In this document: positions 1 to 12,737 of the stretch, piece by piece
Numbering within the stretch: position 1 is the stretch's first letter
Layout of the letters: each line of letters begins with the position of its first letter
Source: Siphonodentalium dalli
Taxonomy: Eukaryota > Mollusca > Scaphopoda > Gadilida > Siphonodentaliidae
Direction: 5' to 3'
DNA length: 64,000 bases
Assembly: GCA_032622095.1 (NCBI GenBank)
Contig: CP136062.1
Location: forward strand, 39,370,918 to 39,434,917
Notes under the pieces: generated by a model
Told to the model about the DNA's origin: nothing
Database searches by the model: none
Seen by the model: only the letters and a program-made list of their open reading frames with translations
Position numbers and translations under genes: made by a program

Positions 1-1660
1 TGATACCAAAGGGTCTACTAGGGGTCACTTTTACGAGAAATATAATTTCAAAAGTAGCCTCATTCTTAATCTTTTATTTTTGCGAACTGATGTGTTTATG
101 ATAAACATGTATCATAATATAAGGTCTGAAGTATGCATGGGTGTAACTAAATAAATACTTCAATAGTTGTGGAACGGATTAATCGAGATAAACAAAATTA
201 CGATCGAAAAGGTGAGCCACTACTTATATTCCATGACTTTTTAAAGTTATAGATATAGTTAGAATTATTGTGGTTATGGTTACGGCTAGAGCATGATTAT
301 GCTTATAGAAACATTTAGTATTGGGACATGGTACGGGTTGCCGATAGGTATGGTTATCTTAAGATTTGGGTTATGGGAAAGGTAATGATTGAGAGGGGAT
401 TTGGATTGGAATATATATGATAATTATATGGAAGTATCAAACTTCCAATAGGAAGTTTAAAAATTCTAGTTACCATTGTGTTTGCATCTTTCATAGAGCA
501 CAAGATACAAGACACAACATTGTATTGCAATAATACCTCAATGGGCAGTTGCAAACATATAACATATAATATAAAACATATATGTACGATAATAGCATGA
601 ATTAAACAAAAACCCGACTCAGTCAAAATTTATATTCAGTATACTCACTCACAAGTTGTTCTTATAAAGGAATTAGTCTCTCAAAACAAAACAAAATTAT
701 CGTCATAATACTAATAATATATGTCTAACAGACCCATTTCGCCAAGAAAATTCAAAATCGAGCAGATAGTATTTATATTATTATGATATTAAAAAAATCG
801 CGGAAATATCCGAAGTCAGTCAAGTGAGTGCGATCACATGATCATAACACGGTCACATGACCGATCATGTGCATCGACGCTTACCGATGACAGCGGTGGG
901 TGGAGCTTGAAATAATTCCGCCAATCGCGTAACGAGTTGATAAATTACGCTAGATAATTACAGAAGCCTTTACGATAAATAGCGATCACGGAATAAAACT
1001 GTTTGAATGTGCTGAATTATGAACTGGCTTTGCTAGTATGTGGATTATATAACGAATAATGATGGCTAAAATGCACTTTGATGCGATAAAAGTTATTTGA
1101 AATGAGATTAATTTATGCAGAAATGCAATGAGCGAGCGGAATTTCGTGCGAAACTAATTTAACTGTTTCTGAAAGAATACAAGTTAAGCCATATACCGGT
1201 ACTTCATTCTTCGTTGTATGGTACCAATTTCGGAAGCTAGTTTACACATTAGTGTCATCCAGTTGTGCGCTATATGCGTACAATTAAATACAAATGGGTG
1301 TGATTAAAAAGGTGGTAGTTATTGTACTAGTACATGTATCATGATGGCTTAAATTCGTCATAATAATGTTTCTTCACACGAAACATTTTGTGTGGAGAAG
1401 TGCACGACTGTGAACAGTTTGCTAAAATCCTTCCAGTCAAGATCGATAAGTGAGTAAACAAAATAATTCACTCGAATACACAACAGACTGTTGAAACTAC
1501 AATAATTATTAGTTAGGCTGCAGTTTGGCATAACAACATTTTTTTTAATTGAAGGCTAGCCTGGCATTGTTTTTCAGTTTGTTGTTTGTTTTATTTTACG
1601 TTTTGACTTTCTAGAGAGGATTATTTTGAATTGTTAGCATAGAAAAACTCCAATGATTGC
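1..1660. other. AT-rich non-coding DNA
   Basis: No frame here shows a recognisable domain or sustained coding character. The only local structure seen is short: clustered CACATGA/TCATGTG words near 835-875 and a small inverted repeat around 1375-1400 (CACACGAAA / TTTTGTGTG). I see nothing else to annotate. Confidence 0.6.
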
Positions 1661-1860
1661 CTCTAATAAAGAGCGTCCATGTTTTCGTCGCGGTGTAGAC
1701 AATAAAGAGCGTTCTCAATTATGAACGTGCTCTATTTCGATATGTCATGGGTTATTTTGTATTGTGACAATTAAATATAAAGAGCGTCCATGCTTCCGTC
1801 TCCCAAAAGCGGTAGACAATAAAGAGCGTTCTAAATTACGCACTGTGTTGTCTTTTTGGA
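1661..1860. repeat. two-unit tandem repeat carrying AAAGAGCGT motifs
   Basis: Two imperfect units of about 110 bp. Each holds the pair 'taaagagcgtccatg' and 'caataaagagcgttct' separated by a GTAGAC stretch. AAAGAGCGT occurs exactly at 1668-1676, 1704-1712, 1779-1787 and 1821-1829. The same nonamer recurs in otherwise unrelated places of the window (see findings). Function unknown. Confidence 0.6.
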
Positions 1861-2794
1861 GGTACTAAATAATGGATCGCTAGCCCGCTCACAACTGAAC
1901 ACACAACATCTACTAGCCATCTTGGAATATGTGGAGATGACAGATACTCGGGATATTTATATCGAAATTAACACAACAAACAAACACAAAACAAATGCGC
2001 ATAAATAGAGTTAACATTATACAGCCCAGTGTTTATATAAATTTGGGCGCTTCTTATATATGTATGACCAGAGCGATAATGTTCGAATTCTTTCTATTCA
2101 CTTTGTGGCATTTTAGAGTGCAAACAAGTCCGCGACTGATACTGATGAATAGTCACTGAGTGAATACAAATCACCGAATGAATACGCGAGACAATCAAAG
2201 CACTAATTACTGCCATCTATTTACCAAAACAGACACGTGCCGGCATGTTAATTATTAATGGCTACAAAACAACAACCATTCTAGGGGCTATTAATTACTT
2301 TATTCACATAGTTATTATCTTCTATTCCAGATAATCGGCCAAAGTGTAACGTAATCTATACACCACACGCGCGCACACGACTCCGCATTTTAGTATCGGC
2401 TGACTTACGATTACGTCCTCGTAGTCTGCATAATAAACTCCGGCTCCGAATCTGTGTTTTTAATTCGCTCCCCACAAGTACGTCACTCGTAGTTTAGTCA
2501 CGGAAATCTCCGAATACCGGTGGTGGTATTATTTATTTATTTTACGGGTTATTTATTACGCGATCGGAATGGGACTTGGATCATCTTAATCACAACAGGG
2601 AGGGCTTTCCGATTGCGTTTTGTAGTTTCTAGAGCGAATAAGTCCTTTCTTATAAGTAGTATGCACTTGATCAAATCTGCCGTTTTTCAAAGAAGGACCG
2701 GATCATGTCGCATATGTTATATATGGTATCAATGTTCCTATTTTCTATTATATAATTAAATTTATTGTCTACTGTCATTCGGTTATATACTCGC
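1861..2794. other. non-coding stretch, nothing recognised
   Basis: No domain-bearing frame and no repeat with a partner in the window was recognised. The open frame at 2520-2759 (+) has no protein-like composition that I can match. Confidence 0.5.
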
Positions 2795-3031
2795 CTATAT
2801 TGATGTGAAACAACCAATGCGAATGTTTTCGAACGCCGGATAATTCATATCAAAGTGTGATTCGGTCCTAACTGAGTTTGTCCTACAGACAGGATATATT
2901 ATATTCTTTATTTCTGACGGGGGCTGTTTGTGTATTCCCTTCTCAGTCTCAAGCTTGTGATTACTTACGCGTAACCTTGTGAAGAGAATTCTCGCGTCAA
3001 CTGATTTGGTATTGGTAATATACGGTTCCAC
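2795..3031 (-). pseudogene. C-terminal remnant of a non-LTR retrotransposon ORF2
   Basis: The 78-residue frame contains LRVSNHKLETEKGIHK, then a PVC...HF...YPAFENIR block. This is the arrangement at the extreme C terminus of many non-LTR ORF2 proteins: an 'LRxSxHxLxIExGRH' segment followed by a short Cys/His motif of the type CxxC...HF...C. Here only one Cys of the expected CxxC pair remains (YPVC), and the Cys expected after HF is replaced (NYPAF), so the metal site is broken. Nothing of the upstream reverse transcriptase is recognisable. A sister remnant lies at 17281-17469, also on the minus strand. Judged from family resemblance only. Non-functional relic. Confidence 0.65.
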
Positions 3032-3429
3032 CTCGTAATATGCTGAGCATATTATGCACTAATCCGTGGCTCAAATGCATTCATTTGTTGCATATATGCT
3101 TTTGAATATAAAAGGAGATGGTCCCATAAATGGCCGGATTTAGTGTACAGTACCGCGCTTTGATGATAATCGCTGAATGTGCCGATATCGGGTACCCTCA
3201 CTGCAGAATATATGCTCGATTATGATACGTCGCGCACAGATCTCAAAGATGATTTTTGATATGTTGATTATAATTGTGTACCACTCCTGGTCAAGTGATA
3301 TCGTTAATATGCTATGATGCGGTTTGATCCTGCTGAATTTCTATGATGATGTTAGGGCAAACTGATGCTGTTAAGAAAAAGTACCGTTATTTTGTTCTAA
3401 AGTTGTCATTTGTGTGGTGTTTGGCTAAT
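3032..3429. other. non-coding, nothing recognised
   Basis: AT-rich sequence with no repeat partner or coding signal that I could identify. Confidence 0.4.
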
Positions 3430-4300
3430 CGAGGGATTTGGGAAAAAACCCGGGGAAAATTTTTGTTTCCGAAATATAAACATTTTACCTATTTATGGTC
3501 TCCGAATCAGTGACGTAGCTACATAATAATTGTTGTGGGGGTGTCAATCTTGAATTTACCAACTGCATCATCTTAAACCAGACACCAAACTCCTTGCTTC
3601 GCGAGTTTCCATTTGCACCCACGATTTGGACTGAAACTGTCCACCCGGCACCCAGGATTTCCAACTGTTGGCAATTCCCAAATTGAATAAGACTGGAACA
3701 TTTCCAAATGGTGTTCATTTCAGACAACAATTATTACTAGAGTTGAAAAAATATGTTACTGGAGGTGTAAATAAAACTATTCCTACTGATTGTTTGAACA
3801 TCAGACAATGAAAACATATTCAACATATACTTACCAAAGTTACCAAGTAATGATGTGTCAGGCATGAAATTTGCAAACTGTTTTGACCAAATTTGGCAGG
3901 GTGAGAACCAATTGCCATAACTGTCGCCAAGTTGCCCATCTTATACACCGACAATCTCTGGAGTCACGTCACATGGGTTTGTAACGCGCTCCGCTGCCAG
4001 CAATGGGCATGCACCCATAGTTGCAAACAATAATTTCATTTTACAAACTTTACATTACGTGCGTATCATTTTGCATCGTGTACGCCAAAGAAGCGTGTCA
4101 TATTGATAAGTTTTGTCAATGTTGACATGACTGGAGCTGTCGGAAGGAAGTTATTACGTTGTCACAATAATTATTTTAGCTGGAGTGTAGTCACGTCGAG
4201 TAATATTAGGATTTATGTATTTGGTTGGGGTCAATTTTTGTATGGATGCCTCCCCCACAAACGACCAATGACTACAGGGACGTTGCCGCTGTATTAATTT
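3430..4300 (+). repeat. dispersed repeat R1, copy A
   Basis: This block re-appears in the same orientation at about 27030-27850. Shared landmarks in the same order are: 'gaatcagtgacgt(a/g)gctacat', 'accagacaccaaactcctt', 'gcgagttt(c/a)catttgcaccc', 'aataagactggaacattt', 'ggtgttcat', 'ttaccaagtaatgatgtgtca', 'ttttacaaactttacattacgtgc', and 'aggatttatgtatttggttggggtcaattt'. Frames inside are short and not conserved between the copies, so it is non-coding. Probably a non-autonomous transposable element, but no clear terminal repeats or target duplications were found. Confidence 0.7.
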
Positions 4301-4497
4301 TTTTGTTCAAAGAAACTTTGATCTTCCATCACTAACCTTCCATAGTATACCATAATTGTACTGAATGTTATTGTCACTCGTTCCATATAGACCTAATATA
4401 AAGCAATATAAACTGGGCCCAGAACACAGGAAATCGCGTCGTTTTGAATATAGTATACGCAATATTTCCCGGGGGGGGGGGCTAATCCAGACCCCCA

Positions 4498-4545
4498 CCT
4501 ACGAGAGGGGGGGTTTAGAGAGGGGGGTTTAACCCCCCTCTCGTG
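4498..4545. repeat. G/C-run palindrome
   Basis: A G-run and C-run palindrome of the form AGAGGGGGGTTTAA/CCCCCCTCT, preceded by a second G-run that can pair alternatively. It can form a strong hairpin. It lies in a locally G/C-skewed island (about 4460-4560) within AT-rich DNA. Confidence 0.6.
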
Positions 4546-4649
4546 CTCTCCCCCCACTCGCCGCTTCGCCGATCGGATGATGCTACGCATCATATATACA
4601 ACAAATTCAACAATACATAGGGCCCCCCCTTTTCAATTTTTTCTGGATC

Positions 4650-4790
4650 CGCCACTGACACCCTTCCACTTCCCTCATCCAATCATCACGAAACTTCGTA
4701 TTGATCTTGATATTGATCTGCTAGATGGGAGCTATCAAATGTTTTTGATATTCATTGGAAACCATAGCTGCCAGTGGTCATCTTGGATTT
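4650..4790 (+). repeat. dispersed repeat R2, single copy
   Basis: Shares the phrase pattern 'ccgatcatcaccaaactt..atggatctt..tagatgggagctatcaaat..gaaaaacatggc(t/c)gcca' with the tandem R2 block at 8060-8720 and, inverted, with 32545-32700. The present copy reads 'ctagatgggagctatcaa' near 4723. Non-coding, dispersed family; origin not identified. Confidence 0.6.
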
Positions 4791-4869
4791 TATTTTATAT
4801 ATATCTCTTCATGTTGGATAATCTTGTATTACAATCTAGACATTTCAATTTACCACATTCCTAATCGCT

Positions 4870-6330
4870 CCATTGACTGTAACACATGAAATTATTTCCT
4901 TTCGAAGTTGAGCTACAGTGTCATTGACACTTTCATTATGGCAGTTCATCATTTCCAATAGCGTTCCCAAGATTGCTCGTCTAAAAATATGATTAAAGTC
5001 ACCTTTTTGACATGCATTGTTTTTAGTATGCTTGATGTGGTCTTCAGATAGCATAGATTCTTTCGGAACTTAGTCAAGATGGTGCACTAGCTTAACCATT
5101 AGGTAGTTATCTATGTAGTTCTGTCTAAACTTCTACCTGCTGTCATAGCTCAGTTGTGGAAACCCCTTCACCGTGACACACCCCTCACCTGTATATATCT
5201 TGGTATCAAGTTATCAGTTTTAACTCTACCTATAGCCATAACATGGACACATGCTTACAATGCTATCCGAAGCAATACTTTATCTGATCTGTCTCATATT
5301 TATACATAAACAAGTAAATGATGCAAACCCCTTAATATATCTTTCCAATAATAATAATAATAATGTACAGGCATATATCTATAGAAGATATGGGTTAAAC
5401 ATCTGCCGATCGTGATCATCCTATCGATATTCAATGAGATAAGTCCACAATATGTTCAGTTTGACTTTTCTTTAAAATAGTCTTTTCTGTGTTTCATTTC
5501 AGAGTATGCTCACTGGTATTGGAAATGTTACCAGAACTTGCGCAGCAGACAGAGAGGCATGTATGTTGTCTGTGCAGATAGAGTATATTATTCATAAATT
5601 TTTCGTACATAAATATTGTACCAGGGTATACCAGTGTGATGCAGCCTGTGTGACTTTCGTGATATAATGTTGCTGTGAAGTCAAGTCGCCAGTGTAGTAG
5701 AGTTGCATATCTTTAAAATAATTATGCTTGGCAGGTGAAGAATCAGATGAGATTGTATTCTTGGAAAAGATCACTATATCAAGCAGATGTGTAATAAACT
5801 ATATTGTTTTACTGTACTGTACTTGTTGCAAGGATGGTGTATGCAAAGAAGACAGGAATAATCACATTGCTAATTTGCTGGGCATACACTGCATTAGAAG
5901 AATGGCTAAATGTTAAATTTTCAAAATCTGACTGTGTTTTATCAACATAAAGATATAATCACTGATGTTTATCTTAAAAATGTATTATTAGATTCACCCA
6001 ATTACATTATTTTGCCAAGTTTCCTTCATCTTCGCTTGTTTATGATTCACAATTGTGGTGGTTCTCACATATTTAGGCAAATTACATGCTTCAATTTTAG
6101 CTTATTGACATTGCTTAAACAGAATAGATCTCAGGAGTTTGTAATTTTATTTTAATTTGCCACATCTTGTGGAATTGAGTTCTATACCAGCATGCACTCT
6201 TAAAAAGTCTCCGCAAATAATGTGAGAAACATTTGGCAGCTTTGGGACCAACTGTTTCTATCGTATTAAATAATTACTGGACCCTGTTAACAGAAAATAA
6301 GAGATAACAATAAAAAAAACAAGAGGTGTG
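4870..6330. other. non-coding, nothing firmly recognised
   Basis: Only short frames occur (for example 5728-5916 and 5910-6155, plus strand), and none carries a motif I recognise. A short AAT microsatellite lies at about 5347-5362. Confidence 0.45.
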
Positions 6331-7190
6331 CACTCGCGTGTTAGCATACCCCCACCGTGGCAAATTCAACCCGCTTTAGCCGTAAACCCAACAAAAAAGA
6401 TTTTTTACTTTTTTTAAAGACAAATTTGGATTAATAATATCGATATGGTGTCGCAAGAAGCTTGTACAGAAAAAAATATTCAAATTGGTTCATATTTGTT
6501 TGAATGATTGCAGAAACTCAAAAAAGGGTAGAAAATGAAACGCAACCTTAACATCTAAGATGGCTTTTGTCGACTGTTTCGTCAGTCAAACCAAACTTCT
6601 GCTAAGAATGCACACAACTCCAGGGAAAATATTTGGAAAAGAACCAAAAACTGTGGTAAAAATCATTGTTCCGAACCCATATTCGAAGATACTTCCGGAA
6701 AATATCCTAACTTGATAGCATCCACACACAACAAATCCAAAACATTTCTAAGTCAAAATAAGTCGAAAATGAAGTGTAATGTTAGGAAAAACAGTCAGAG
6801 CCAACCCTGAGTCGCATCATGTATAGAGGGTGTTGTGAGAAGCATGTATACCAAACATTATTGAAATCGGTTCATATTTGTTAAAGTTATTAAGTCGGAC
6901 AGAATTTTCTAAGTCAAAATAATAACTTAAAAAAAGAAAGTCGGACCGCACCGCAATTAGCACCATGTGGAGAGGCGGACTCAGGCGGTCCTAATGAGAT
7001 TGCATACACACAAATATTGAAATCGGTTCATAGTTGTTCGAGTTATGAGGTCGGACGGACGGATGCACGCACTGGCCAGAGTATACTTGTGGGGTGACCG
7101 CACATACCTATGAATACTTGTGGGATGCGATCTTTTGTTTGAGTAACTTGTGGGGTGCAACCCACAACTGACGATTTTTTAAAGAGCGTA
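6330..7190 (+). repeat. degenerate repeat with three internal sub-units
   Basis: The phrase 'caaa(c/t)attattgaaatcggttcatatttgtt' occurs three times (about 6475-6505, 6855-6890, 7010-7040). Each is followed by a 'gagttat..gtcgga' type segment, and the last copy ends in GGACGGACGG. The block ends with tandem 'cttgtggggtg' words (7085-7155) and an AAAGAGCGT at 7181. This is a dispersed-repeat type with no coding content. Confidence 0.55.
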
Positions 7191-7584
7191 TTTTTAAAGA
7201 ATCAACTTAAGTTAAGGATATCCTAATGTAATACATTCGCGGGAACTGTAGTGTTTGTAATACGCATAATGTTACTTGTGCTGCAAAATTTCTACTTTGA
7301 TATATGATTATTACATTATATTATTTGGTTATTGGGAAATCTCTCATTCAAACCATATAAGTCTCAATATTTGAGTCATATATAAATCATATTTGAAGAA
7401 ATATTTTTGAGAAACAAAATATCTCTGCTAGAAAGCATCCATTATGGGTACTGGGCAGATGTATGGAGAGATGTATGGGTATTGGTTAGATGCATCCATC
7501 TAGTATGGGTATAATTTTGTTTTGTGTAAGGGAATCATGTCTATTATATTGAAAGAAAATTCACTCTACTGTGGTTTTGTTCAC
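7191..7584. other. non-coding, nothing recognised
   Basis: AT-rich. It includes a short local duplication, 'atgtatgg..gatgcatcc', around 7445-7510. No coding signal. Confidence 0.4.
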
Positions 7585-7870
7585 AACCTTCTTAAAATTT
7601 GGTTTTAAACATAATAATTGAATCAATGTTTTGTTGTCCTAATCCAAATGTGGTTTTGAGCAAACCAGATGGTACTAAGTATTTGGTTTTGAACTTTGTC
7701 CTGAACATAGAACCAATTTTTGTTTGATCAAAACCAAATACCATCTGTTTTTTAACCAAAAGTGGGTTTTGAATTCCCGAGTATGGAACAATGTTTGGTC
7801 CTTGATCAGAACCAAATAGCAAATACTGTCAGGTTTTGATCAAAAACTGATTTTGAACTTTGTCCCATAT
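7585..7870. repeat. imperfect short repeat based on ATTTGGTTTTGA / TCAAAACCAAAT
   Basis: The word TTTGGTTTTGA and its complement appear many times in about 280 bp (for example near 7600, 7645, 7680, 7725, 7765, 7808 and 7835), in both orientations. The repeat gives rise to an open frame on the minus strand (7592-7822) that is repeat-derived and not a gene. Confidence 0.55.
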
Positions 7871-8059
7871 ATGAACGTTCAAATTTAGAGTCACTTTCCT
7901 GAAAAATGAGTGGAATGACTGAAATCATGATTATGAAGTGACATAAGATGGCATAGCCAATGTAATGCTATTGTTTTGAACACTAAATTGTTGCGGGAGG
8001 AATGTTCAAATAATGTTACACATTAAAAATCATTGTTTTGTTTTTGTTCAACTTTACAG

Positions 8060-8720
8060 TGTAAAGTTTGAGCTATTGTCCTGGTTTGGCGTCCGTTGTC
8101 CGTTCGTGCATCAACAATTTCCTTCGGCATGCCCTACAGACCGAATCCCTTATCCGATCTGCACCAAACTTCATATGTAGCTTCAGGTGTGACCTATAGA
8201 TGGGAGCTATCAAATTTTTCTGAATTTCGATGAAAAACATGGCCACCAGCAGCCATCTGATTTCAAATTTGATTCCATCGGCACACCCTACAGCCTGTTT
8301 TTTATGGCTGGATCATTTTAATTTCGCAGGCACGGTTGTGATCACCTGTAGATGGTAGCTATCGAATTTGAACATCGGCAGCCATCTTCGATTTTTCTCT
8401 CTGCATGACTAAATCCTGTGGCATACCCTACAGACCACATCCCTCCTCCGATCATCACCAAACTAAATTTGGATCTTCGGTGTGACCTCTAGATGGGAGC
8501 CTCCTATTTTGACAAAACATTGTTGAAGAACATGGCCATCTTTGGATTTACTCTTTGAATGACTAAATCTTTTGGCACACCCTACAGGCCACATCTCGCA
8601 TCTGATGATCACCAAACTTCATATGGATCTTTTTCGGGGTGATCTCTAGATGGGAGCCACCTATTTTGACAGAAATTCGTTGAAAAACATGGCTGCCAAA
8701 GTATCTATTCTCTGTAATAT
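8060..8720 (+). repeat. R2 tandem block, about four diverged ~130-170-bp units
   Basis: The ordered phrases 'ggca(c/t)accctacag(a/g)cc', 'ccgatc..caccaaacttcatatggatctt', 'gtgacct(a/c)tagatgggagc', 'ttgaaaaacatgg' are repeated at about 8125-8245, 8275-8400, 8425-8545 and 8575-8700, with drift in spacing. No open frame spans the units. Related single copies are at 4650-4790 and, inverted, 32545-32700. Confidence 0.65.
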
Positions 8721-9789
8721 GTGTGTGCAGACCAGTATTTTATTCAACTTACAACATAAACTTATAGTACAAGATCAGCCATTCCATCTATGATATATTT
8801 CAGTCTGTTTTGCATATTGAGTCTAAGTTTTATAGCTAGTTAACCCTTTAATTCCGGAATGAACTCTGACCAATTATATTCTAAATGGTAACTGGAAACT
8901 CTCAATTAGAGCTAACTATATATGAATGAGTATCTTGTTATCAAAGGGTCAATGCGGTTAGGGCCATTTGAATCGGCACTTGTCCGCATATTCAAAATCT
9001 TATATTGAACCACGGAGCCGATGTGTCAACTTCAAATCGAATCTCGAATCGAATCGGCTATAGTCGCCATTCAAGAATGTAGGTCTTCGAATTCAGTCCT
9101 GATTGTATTGCTATACGGTGTCCGTAAATTTCAGTTTAAGAATGTTACACAGACAATAAAATCGCATGTGCAATTCTCCCCTTGTATAAGTTATATACAT
9201 GTACATGCCGATTATCTTTTACTAATTGAAGTAAATTGTTTCAAAGTACAGTTAGTATTCATCTGGTTTGATATCAATACCGCATAATCTGCAGACATAT
9301 TCATAATTACATGTACGTGTACGTATACACCCACAATGCAGTTAGCGTAAAACATATGCATCACTTATAATTGGCTACAACAATCAGAAATGCTGAAGCC
9401 ATTTGCTGAAGCAAACTGGGCCACGGCAAGTGGTTGCCATAGCAGATTGCCATAGCCGAACAATCTTAATTAAGAGGGCTGCATATGTATATGTATAACC
9501 AACCGCCATCCCTATAAAACACTATGAACCAATATTAAAATGCTAAGCCCTTTAAATTTGGACAGCTAGTTGTCCCTTTAATATATGATCACTAAATTGC
9601 TGTGGGAGTTATGTTCAAATTATTTTACACATATAAACACCCATTGTTTTTGTTTTTATATTTATGCCCAAAACAATTTAGAATGAACATTAAATAGCTC
9701 AAAATGGCATTTTGAAAACAAGTTACCGGTACATAAGACAATAAGGATTCACATGGCCAAAAAATCTGTTGCAATTAGTACCGGGTAAA
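8721..9789. other. non-coding, nothing recognised
   Basis: The longest frame (9021-9287, plus) has no recognisable motif. No repeat partner was found in the window. Confidence 0.4.
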
Positions 9790-10510
9790 ACCATAAATGC
9801 ACTGGTCTCAGAAAAACGCTCTTTAAGAAAATGGTGTAAACTTGATATTGAGAATGATTTCTAGGGTACTTTTCGATGATAAATTTCATAGTGCCGGCTG
9901 ATTTTTTTTTAAATGTGCCAAAGTTAGGGTTTTAGGGACTTGAAACCCATTTTCGGCCGTTGTTCCCCATATTTCACCACAAAAAAATACTATTTTTCAC
10001 TGCAATTCACTGCAGACACACTATTTCAAGGCTAAAGTGAATCTAAAACTTTTGTGAGTGAAAAATATGTTGTCAGGGGACCAGCCTAGAGGACGAGTAG
10101 GGATGTACTAGTATCATCTCCCTAAATTATATCACTTCTCCCTATTTTGTTTACTTAAATGTAGTAAGTAGACATTAATCCTCATCATTTTCGTAAAAAG
10201 AACCAAAATAAGGGTTTTAGCATACTATGCAATAATATTGATATTATCATTGATCCATTTTGTAAACAGATTTAAGTTCTAAAATCAGGGTTACAGGTGC
10301 CTGAACTCCAATTTTGTGTTGCAAACCCTTTGGTCAAATTTTTACCTCCTAAATAAATATTTGTTCTCATTCACTTCAATTTAGTATTAATTATCATTTC
10401 TAGTTTTGGTGCTGATAGGATTTTGGATTTAAGGGTCTGACCCCCCCCCCCCCCCCAATATTGAGGATATGAACCCCAATTTTGATGTTCGGCCCTTAAA
10501 AGTTAAAGTG
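9790..10510 (+). repeat. dispersed repeat R3, copy A
   Basis: The reverse complement of this block is present at about 16200-18045. Matching phrases include 'gctcttta..gatattgagaatgatttctagg' / 'cctta gaaatcattctcaatat', 'tttacttaaatgtagtaag', 'cctcctaaataa', 'cacttcaatttagtattaattatcatttctagtttt', and 'gataggattttgga'. Copy A holds a C16-17 homopolymer (10441-10456) where copy B has ordinary sequence. The text is internally repetitive ('gaaccccaattttg..ggttttag' modules). Non-coding. Confidence 0.7.
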
Positions 10511-11309
10511 ATGTGAAACGTAAATTGAACCTCACAATTGAGTTCCCTGCGTTATTCTGTGGAAAGACTGAATAAAATAACCCCCATACACGAAATGCCC
10601 TAACCAGATATCAGTTTGTACTAATTATACGGCCACGTAACTAACTATTTACTTTCCCTCAATCGGGACGAATAATTCCACTGTAAACGCGAAATAAATA
10701 CACCAATGAGTTGTCGTGTGCAGTCGCGGAAACACCCGAACACTTCCGACTTGGTCGGGATTGAGTCGGCTTTCGTGGAGGGAGGCCGTTTGCTGGAATA
10801 GCGTAACATCATCTTAATAAAACGAAAAACAAGCGGTATAGTCAATTCGAATGGGAGGGATATAAAAGGAATTATTGCCTGAAATCACCAACGGAAGAAC
10901 ATTGACCGAGTTATGAAAGAATTATAATCAAAGTGGTCATGATCGAGCAATGAACAACGGTGACAGTTGAAAATGTTACTATTTATAGAAATTTGTAATC
11001 GTTGACCGATTTTATGATCGATCTACAGCAGGTACAGTCTCGTGCAGAAAGAGTTGTCGTTCATGTGTATTTCAAACTGTTTAATTACCTGTGCAATGCT
11101 ACATGTGTGCCATATTGCTATTCACTATTCTAGTACAGACCGTATTTGTTTGGGATAGCGATGGTGATATTGATATCCATATGGAATTATGTTTTCTTCA
11201 ATTTTTGAGTTTATATAGGCCCAAATAAATATACCATAAGATGGACTCAATCATTGACAGTTAAAATTGGATGGAAGTAAAGAAGTGTTGTGTATTTGCA
11301 CTAAGTAGG
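10511..11309. other. non-coding, nothing recognised
   Basis: The only frame of note (10645-10845, minus) shows no motif. No repeats seen. Confidence 0.4.
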
Positions 11310-11846
11310 CGCAATTGCTTTATGCTTAAGTGCAAATATTTGTATGCAAATAAATATTAAATGTAAAAAAGACTCCCATATGATTTGCTCTAAACTCAAA
11401 TTAACTCAGGCCATAAAACATCACTCAAACATAGGTGAGGACTCCACCCAGATCCCATACTAAAATGGATATTAAGACTGAGGAAACCAGTTGGAGATAG
11501 GTACATGTATTTGCTTAAGCATAATTCATTTCAATTACGCTTTATATAATAAGTGTAAATGAAATCCACTTAAGTGTAAATGAGTTGCGCTTAACCGTAA
11601 TTCATATACACTCCCATTGAACTCCACATACTCAAGCTGAAATGGATGTAACCACATTACTATTGCCAGTAAGTTGACATACATCAGATTATACAAATAT
11701 ACATATAAGGTAAGACAGCCGATGAAATTATTGCTCTTAATATAATTCCAATGTATTATTATAACGCATAAGTCAATTATGCTTAAGCGTAAATGATTAC
11801 ATTAAGCGTAACTGATTTATGCTTAAGCGTAAATTATTTACGCTTA

Positions 11847-12737
11847 GATAGATAGATAGATCTTTATTTGCACAATAATATTAATATACAATACATTAAC
11901 AAAATAGGGAACAAAAGTATATTATTGCACAGGAGCAGCATGACCTAACTGGCCGTCTTCCTGCTGCCCCTTAATGATAAGTGAAATATGATGACGTATT
12001 TACAATTTCTCACAGACTATTTGGTATTTGGATGGTATTTGGATGGCCGGTTGGTGCCTACTTTAATAATTTATGTATTCATTGTAATCAAGATTGGGTT
12101 GAATTTTGAACAATGCTGTACTATAATAGAGATTTTGGACAAGTTTAAGAGATTGTAACAAAACTAGTGAGGTTGTTGCGACAGTCCTGTGTCACATTCG
12201 CGGACAACACCGTGCATGTGACACAGGGCTATCTAGGATATTCAGGGGTGCATAATAATATGAGTTAAAAAGTTAACCTTGGCAGATTATTGAGTCAAGT
12301 GGATTTTTGCTGACTGCAAATGTAGCATAATTTGTTTGCACAGATAACCATTTGAGAATATTTACCTATTAGTTCCATAGACAATAACTTTTTGAATGTG
12401 TAATTAAATTTACATTTTTTTATTTCGGAATTGATCGAGTTCCACACTTTAGGAAATGAATGCTTTGGTAGGACTTCTGAAAAACATGTTCTAGTCTTAT
12501 TGCTTCTTAATTTATCCGCCTGTCTAGTGTTAACACCGAGGGAATATGTGAACATATTCTTAAACGATTTGGGGAGATTATTTCTAGACCAGTTGTACAT
12601 AAAGACAGATGCATTCACTGTATATATATCTTTGAACATTAGGATATTTTCTTGTTTGAAGAGGGGTTCTGTGTGACTCCTATATTTTGTGTTGCATAAA
12701 ATACGAATTGCCCTTTTTTGTAAGGTAGATAGTATTT
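11847..12737 (-). mobile_element. 5'-truncated non-LTR retrotransposon insertion with 14-bp target duplication
   Basis: The 14-bp string ATTATTTACGCTTA flanks the block exactly, at 11833-11846 and 12738-12751. The block begins on the plus-strand left with GATA repeats (11847-11862), which is a simple-repeat 3' tail when read on the minus strand. At the other end it stops abruptly upstream of an ORF2 C-terminal fragment (12295-12639). A simple-sequence 3' tail, 5' truncation and a target duplication of this length are the standard marks of target-primed reverse transcription. The sequence between the ORF fragment and the tail would be 3' UTR. The target is one of the CTTAAG palindromes. Confidence 0.8.
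12295..12639 (-). pseudogene. ORF2 C-terminal fragment of the truncated non-LTR element
   Basis: The 114-residue frame carries the C-terminal signature common to CR1/L2/Rex-like ORF2 proteins: a short 'MFKdiYt' start, NTRQADKLRSNKTRTCF ('nTRq...l..p..rt...'), then FPKVWNSINSEIKKCK ('gpklWNslP..ik...'), and a final 'FKKLL' helix. The catalytic reverse transcriptase is absent because the insertion is 5' truncated. The frame is open but cannot be functional alone. Subfamily assignment is not certain without a database comparison. Confidence 0.7.
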
